Assembly: GCA_023433445.1 (NCBI GenBank)
Contig: JAEZCS010000229.1
Location: forward strand, 1 to 17,093
DNA length: 17,093 nucleotides
Reading direction: 5' to 3'
Origin: Pseudomonadota bacterium
GTDB lineage: Bacteria > Pseudomonadota > Alphaproteobacteria > Sphingomonadales > Sphingomonadaceae
The stretch's first letter is position 1, and every line of letters starts with the position of its first letter. Positions 13,713 through 17,093 of this stretch are shown here, piece by piece. The notes under the pieces were generated by a model. That model ran no database searches. It saw only the letters and a list, made by a program, of their open reading frames with translations, and was not told the DNA's origin. The translations under genes were made by a program, and so were the position numbers.

Positions 13713-16700
13713 ATGATCGACCACATCGTCACATTCTCCGTCGCGCGTCGCTGGTTCATCCTCGCGCTGACGCTCATCGCCTCCATCATCGGCGGCTGGG
13801 CGATCAGCAACCTGCCTATCGACGCCGTTCCCGACATCACCAACAATCAGGTGCAGGTGAACGTCACCGCGCCTGCCCTCTCGCCTGAGCTGGTGGAAAA
13901 ACAGATCGCCTTCCCCATCGAAACCGCCCTCGCGGGCATTCCAGGCCTGGAATATACCCGATCACTCAGCCGCAACGGCTTTGCCCAGGTGACGGCGGTC
14001 TTCACCGAATCCACCGACATCTATTTCGCCCGGCAACAGGTGTCCGAACGCCTTGCCATGGCGCAGGAAAGCCTGCCCGCAGGCGCTGCGCCGACGATGG
14101 GCCCCATCGCCACCGGCCTTGGCGAAGTCTATATGTGGACCATCCACCTCGCCCATCGCGAGGATGACAACCACCCGCCCGGTGAGCCCGGCCTTCAGCC
14201 CGACGGCAGCTACATCACGCCTGAAGGCGACCGACTGGTGACGGAGGCGGACAAGGCCACCTATCTGCGGACCGCGCAGGACTGGATCGTCGCCCCGCTG
14301 CTGAAGAACACGCCGGGCCTCGCGGGCGTCGATGCCATCGGCGGCTATGTGAAGCAATTTCAGGTCGTCCCCGACATGCAGCGCCTCGCCGCCATCGGCA
14401 TGTCCCTGTCCGATCTCGCCACGGCGCTCGAAAACAATAATGTCGGGGTCGGCGCCGGGGTCGTCGACCGTGGCGGCGAAGGGCTCGCGGTGCGCTCCGA
14501 CGCACGCATCCGCAACATTGGCGAGCTGGCCGCGACCGTCATCGCCACGCGGGAAGGCGTACCGATCCGTCTCGACTCCATAGCCCAGGTCCGCCTTGGC
14601 CAGGCGATCCGCTATGGCTCAGCCTCTGAAAATGGCGAAGAGGTGGTGGTCGGCACCGCCATCATGCGGATCGGCGAGAACAGCCGCACCGTCGCCTCCG
14701 CCGTCGCCCGGCGGCTGGAGGAAATCAACGCCTCGCTGCCCACCGACGTAGTGGTCCAGCCGGTGCTGGACCGCACGGCGCTGGTCAACTCCACCATCAG
14801 GACAGTGGCCAAGAACCTCACCGAAGGCGCGCTGCTCGTTATCGTCGTGCTGTTCGCCCTGCTCGGCAATTTCCGCGCGGCGCTGATCGCGGCGCTGGTG
14901 ATCCCGATCACCATGCTGATGACCAGCTTCGGCATGTTGCGCGGCGGAGTGTCCGCAAACCTCATGAGCCTTGGCGCGCTCGACTTCGGCCTCATCGTCG
15001 ATGGCGCGGTCATCATCGTGGAAAACGCGCTGCGCCGCATCGCCCAACGCCAGCACGAGACGGGCGGCGCGCTCGGAATGGACGAACGGCTGGCGGTCGT
15101 TACCCAATCGGCGCGGGAAATGATCCGTCCTTCGGTGTTCGGGCAGGCAATCATCATCCTCGTCTATGTGCCGCTGCTGACGCTGACCGGGGTGGAAGGC
15201 AAGACCTTCACGCCGATGGCCCTTACCGTCATCATCGCGCTCGCCTGCGCCTTCCTCCTCTCGCTCACTTTCGTGCCCGCGATGCTCGCGATCTGGCTTT
15301 CCAAGCCCGTAGCGGAAAAGGAAGGGCGGATCATGTCCTGGCTCCACCGCAGATATGAGCCGGGGCTGGACCGCGCCATGAAGCGCCCGACGCTGACCAT
15401 GGGCGCAGGCGTCGGCGCATTCCTCGCCGCGATCCTGGCCTTCTCCTTCCTGGGTCAGGAATTTTTGCCCCAATTGGACGAAGGCGACCTGACCGCGCAG
15501 GTGCTCCGCATCCCCGGCACATCGATCGACCAGAGCCAGGCGATGCAATCGCGCGTCGAACGACGGATCGCGACATTGCCTGAAGTGCGCTTCGTCTTCT
15601 CCAAGACCGGCACGGCGGAACTGGCGTCCGATCCGATGCCGCCCAACATCTCCGACACCTTCATCATCATGAAGCCGCGCCATGAGTGGCCCAATCCGCG
15701 CCTTGCCAAATCGGAACTGGTGGAAAAGGTCGAGCATGAGCTGGAAGCGGTGCCGGGCGGAGCCTTTGAAATCAGCCAGCCGATCCAGATGCGCTTCAAC
15801 GAACTGATCGCGGGTGTCCGCGGCGACGTCGCGGTCAAGATCTTCGGCGATGACAGCGCCGCCATGACCGCCACTGCCAACCGCATCGCGGCGATCCTGC
15901 GGCAGACGCCCGGCGCTACCGATATACGGGTCGAACAGACCGAAGGGCTGCCGATGCTCGACATTCGCCCCAATCGCGACATGATGGCGCGGCTCGGCAT
16001 CACTGCGCAGACCGTTCAGGACATGGTGTCCGCCGCCATCGGCGGACGCGACGCCGGGATGATCTTCGAAGGCGACCGCCGCTTCGCCGTCACCATCCGC
16101 CTGTCCGACGCCACACGCGCGAACCTTCAGATGCTCAATCAGGCGCCCGTGCCGCTGCCCGGTGGCGGCTTCGTACCGCTACAGAGCGTGGCGGAGATTT
16201 CCATCGTCGAAGGGCCCAATCAGATCAGCCGCGAAAATGGCAAGAAGCGCGTGGTGGTGCAGGCCAATGTGCGCGGACGCGATGTGGCAAGCGTCGTCGC
16301 CGACGCGCAGGCCGCAACCAGCGAACGCGTCCGGCTTCCGGCGGGGCAATATGTCGAATGGGGCGGCCAGTTCGAAAATCTCCGTTCCGCCAGCCAGCGG
16401 CTGATGCTGGTCGTGCCCGCCTGTTTCGGGCTCATCATCCTGCTGCTGTACAGCGCGCTCAGGAGCGTCCGCGACGCCGTGATCGTCTTCACCGGTGTGC
16501 CGCTCGCGATGGTCGGTGGCATCCTCGCGCTCGCTGTCCGGGGCATGCCCTTCTCCATCTCGGCGGCGGTCGGGTTCATCGCCCTGTCCGGCATCGCGGT
16601 GCTGAACGGCCTCGTCATGGTCTCTTCGATCCAGCAGCTGATGGCGAGCGGCATGGACCGCGCACGGGCCGCCCGCGAAGGCGCGATGATGCGCCTGCGC

Positions 16701-16943
16701 CCCGTCGTCATGACAGCCCTGGTCGCCAGCCTCGGCTTCGTGCCCATGGCCATCGCCACGGGATCAGGCGCAGAGGTTCAGAAGCCGCTCGCCACCGTGG
16801 TGATCGGCGGCCTCGTCTCGGCAACCTTGCTGACGCTGTTCGTCCTGCCGACGCTCTATGCCCGTTACGGCAGCGGAGGAAAGAAGGTGCGAAGCGGACA
16901 AGATCGCTACCGGGAAACCGGTCTTCACGGGAACTATCAGTGA
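13713..16943 (+). CDS. czcA: CzcA-family heavy-metal RND efflux pump
   Basis: This is a 1076-residue inner-membrane proton/cation antiporter of the HME-RND class, full length with 12 expected helices and two large periplasmic loops. The signature in helix 4, DFGLIVDGAVIIVEN, gives D424, D430 and E437, matching CzcA D402, D408 and E415 and placing it in the divalent-cation (HME1: Co/Zn/Cd, or Ni) group rather than the Cu/Ag (CusA) group. It starts MIDHIVTFSVARRWF, the usual N-terminus. An in-frame ATG at 13635 inside czcB would add 26 atypical residues. The D/E offset of 22 comes mainly from an extra acidic, Gly/Pro-rich segment at about 148-185 in the first periplasmic loop. It is last in the operon and is followed by a terminator. 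Confidence 0.95.
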   Translation: MIDHIVTFSVARRWFILALTLIASIIGGWAISNLPIDAVPDITNNQVQVNVTAPALSPELVEKQIAFPIETALAGIPGLEYTRSLSRNGFAQVTAVFTESTDIYFARQQVSERLAMAQESLPAGAAPTMGPIATGLGEVYMWTIHLAHREDDNHPPGEPGLQPDGSYITPEGDRLVTEADKATYLRTAQDWIVAPLLKNTPGLAGVDAIGGYVKQFQVVPDMQRLAAIGMSLSDLATALENNNVGVGAGVVDRGGEGLAVRSDARIRNIGELAATVIATREGVPIRLDSIAQVRLGQAIRYGSASENGEEVVVGTAIMRIGENSRTVASAVARRLEEINASLPTDVVVQPVLDRTALVNSTIRTVAKNLTEGALLVIVVLFALLGNFRAALIAALVIPITMLMTSFGMLRGGVSANLMSLGALDFGLIVDGAVIIVENALRRIAQRQHETGGALGMDERLAVVTQSAREMIRPSVFGQAIIILVYVPLLTLTGVEGKTFTPMALTVIIALACAFLLSLTFVPAMLAIWLSKPVAEKEGRIMSWLHRRYEPGLDRAMKRPTLTMGAGVGAFLAAILAFSFLGQEFLPQLDEGDLTAQVLRIPGTSIDQSQAMQSRVERRIATLPEVRFVFSKTGTAELASDPMPPNISDTFIIMKPRHEWPNPRLAKSELVEKVEHELEAVPGGAFEISQPIQMRFNELIAGVRGDVAVKIFGDDSAAMTATANRIAAILRQTPGATDIRVEQTEGLPMLDIRPNRDMMARLGITAQTVQDMVSAAIGGRDAGMIFEGDRRFAVTIRLSDATRANLQMLNQAPVPLPGGGFVPLQSVAEISIVEGPNQISRENGKKRVVVQANVRGRDVASVVADAQAATSERVRLPAGQYVEWGGQFENLRSASQRLMLVVPACFGLIILLLYSALRSVRDAVIVFTGVPLAMVGGILALAVRGMPFSISAAVGFIALSGIAVLNGLVMVSSIQQLMASGMDRARAAREGAMMRLRPVVMTALVASLGFVPMAIATGSGAEVQKPLATVVIGGLVSATLLTLFVLPTLYARYGSGGKKVRSGQDRYRETGLHGNYQ

Positions 16944-17093
16944 TTGAACAGGTTTTCCCCGCTGGACGCGGCCCGCGCACGGTTTCCCGGGGGCGGCCTG
17001 CGACCGTAAGGCGCGTCCCGTCCCGCCTGCTGGGGCAAGGCGGGACGCGTTTTTCCCGGTTCCATTCCGGGGCCGCCCACCCATCCCCCCACC
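16944..17093. other. window end, non-coding downstream of czcA
   Basis: Apart from the terminator I see no gene start or motif in these 150 bases. The next gene lies outside the window. Confidence 0.6.
17012..17054 (+). terminator. rho-independent terminator after the czc operon
   Basis: The stem tcccgcctgc (17021-17030) pairs with gca-a-ggcggga (17035-17045, one bulged A) around a tggg loop, and two more pairs extend it (17019-17020 with 17046-17047). Five Ts follow at 17050-17054. The left side holds two tandem copies of a tcccg unit (17016-17025), allowing an alternative pairing out to cgcg at 17012. The GC-rich stem plus T-run makes this the best terminator in the window. Confidence 0.8.

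Noticed and set aside
14619..15737. Open frame of about 372 codons on the minus strand inside czcA
   Set aside because: Antisense shadow of a conserved RND pump; composition is typical of reverse-strand reading in GC-rich genes.
1..17093. CRISPR array, tRNA, rRNA, transposase or phage gene
   Set aside because: Looked for regular repeats, cloverleaf-type segments and mobile-element proteins on both strands and saw none.

Overview
The window reads as a chromosome or megaplasmid segment of a GC-rich alphaproteobacterium, most likely a sphingomonad (Sphingobium, Sphingomonas or Novosphingobium). This placement rests on codon use, tightly packed genes and the family resemblance of the products; there is no rRNA marker. 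All main genes look intact. I see no tRNA, rRNA, insertion sequence, integrase or CRISPR.

The layout alternates amino-acid metabolism with metal defence. Positions 121-3163 (+) form a three-gene operon: class III aminotransferase, Lrp/AsnC regulator, M20 amidohydrolase. Positions 3197-7225 (-) form a five-gene operon. In transcription order it encodes a CnrY-like membrane anti-sigma factor, a CnrX-like periplasmic metal sensor, an ECF sigma factor, the multicopper oxidase CopA and the outer-membrane protein CopB. Divergent from it, copC and copD run from 7362 to 8649 (+). Positions 8654-9394 (-) hold a bicupin protein of unknown role, and 9711-10826 (+) hold alanine dehydrogenase. Positions 10887-16943 (+) form a czc-type cation-efflux operon: a small His-rich periplasmic protein, then CzcC, CzcB and CzcA. 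A convincing hairpin-plus-T-run terminator closes the window.

Proposed logic: periplasmic metal is sensed by the X-like protein, which is expected to relax the Y-like anti-sigma factor and free the ECF sigma factor. The sigma gene lies directly upstream of copA and copB, so the copper defence probably belongs to its regulon, and the nearby czcCBA operon may too. CopA oxidises or binds periplasmic copper, CopB works at the outer membrane, CopC carries copper and CopD is its inner-membrane partner. CzcCBA exports divalent cations across both membranes. The aminotransferase, the amidohydrolase and alanine dehydrogenase fit an amino-acid or N-acyl-amino-acid catabolic route that links to pyruvate and alanine, probably under Lrp control.

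The most interesting observation is the X-like sensor. It keeps all five side chains of the CnrX nickel/cobalt site with a constant numbering offset of two, yet it sits in an operon whose effectors are copper proteins.
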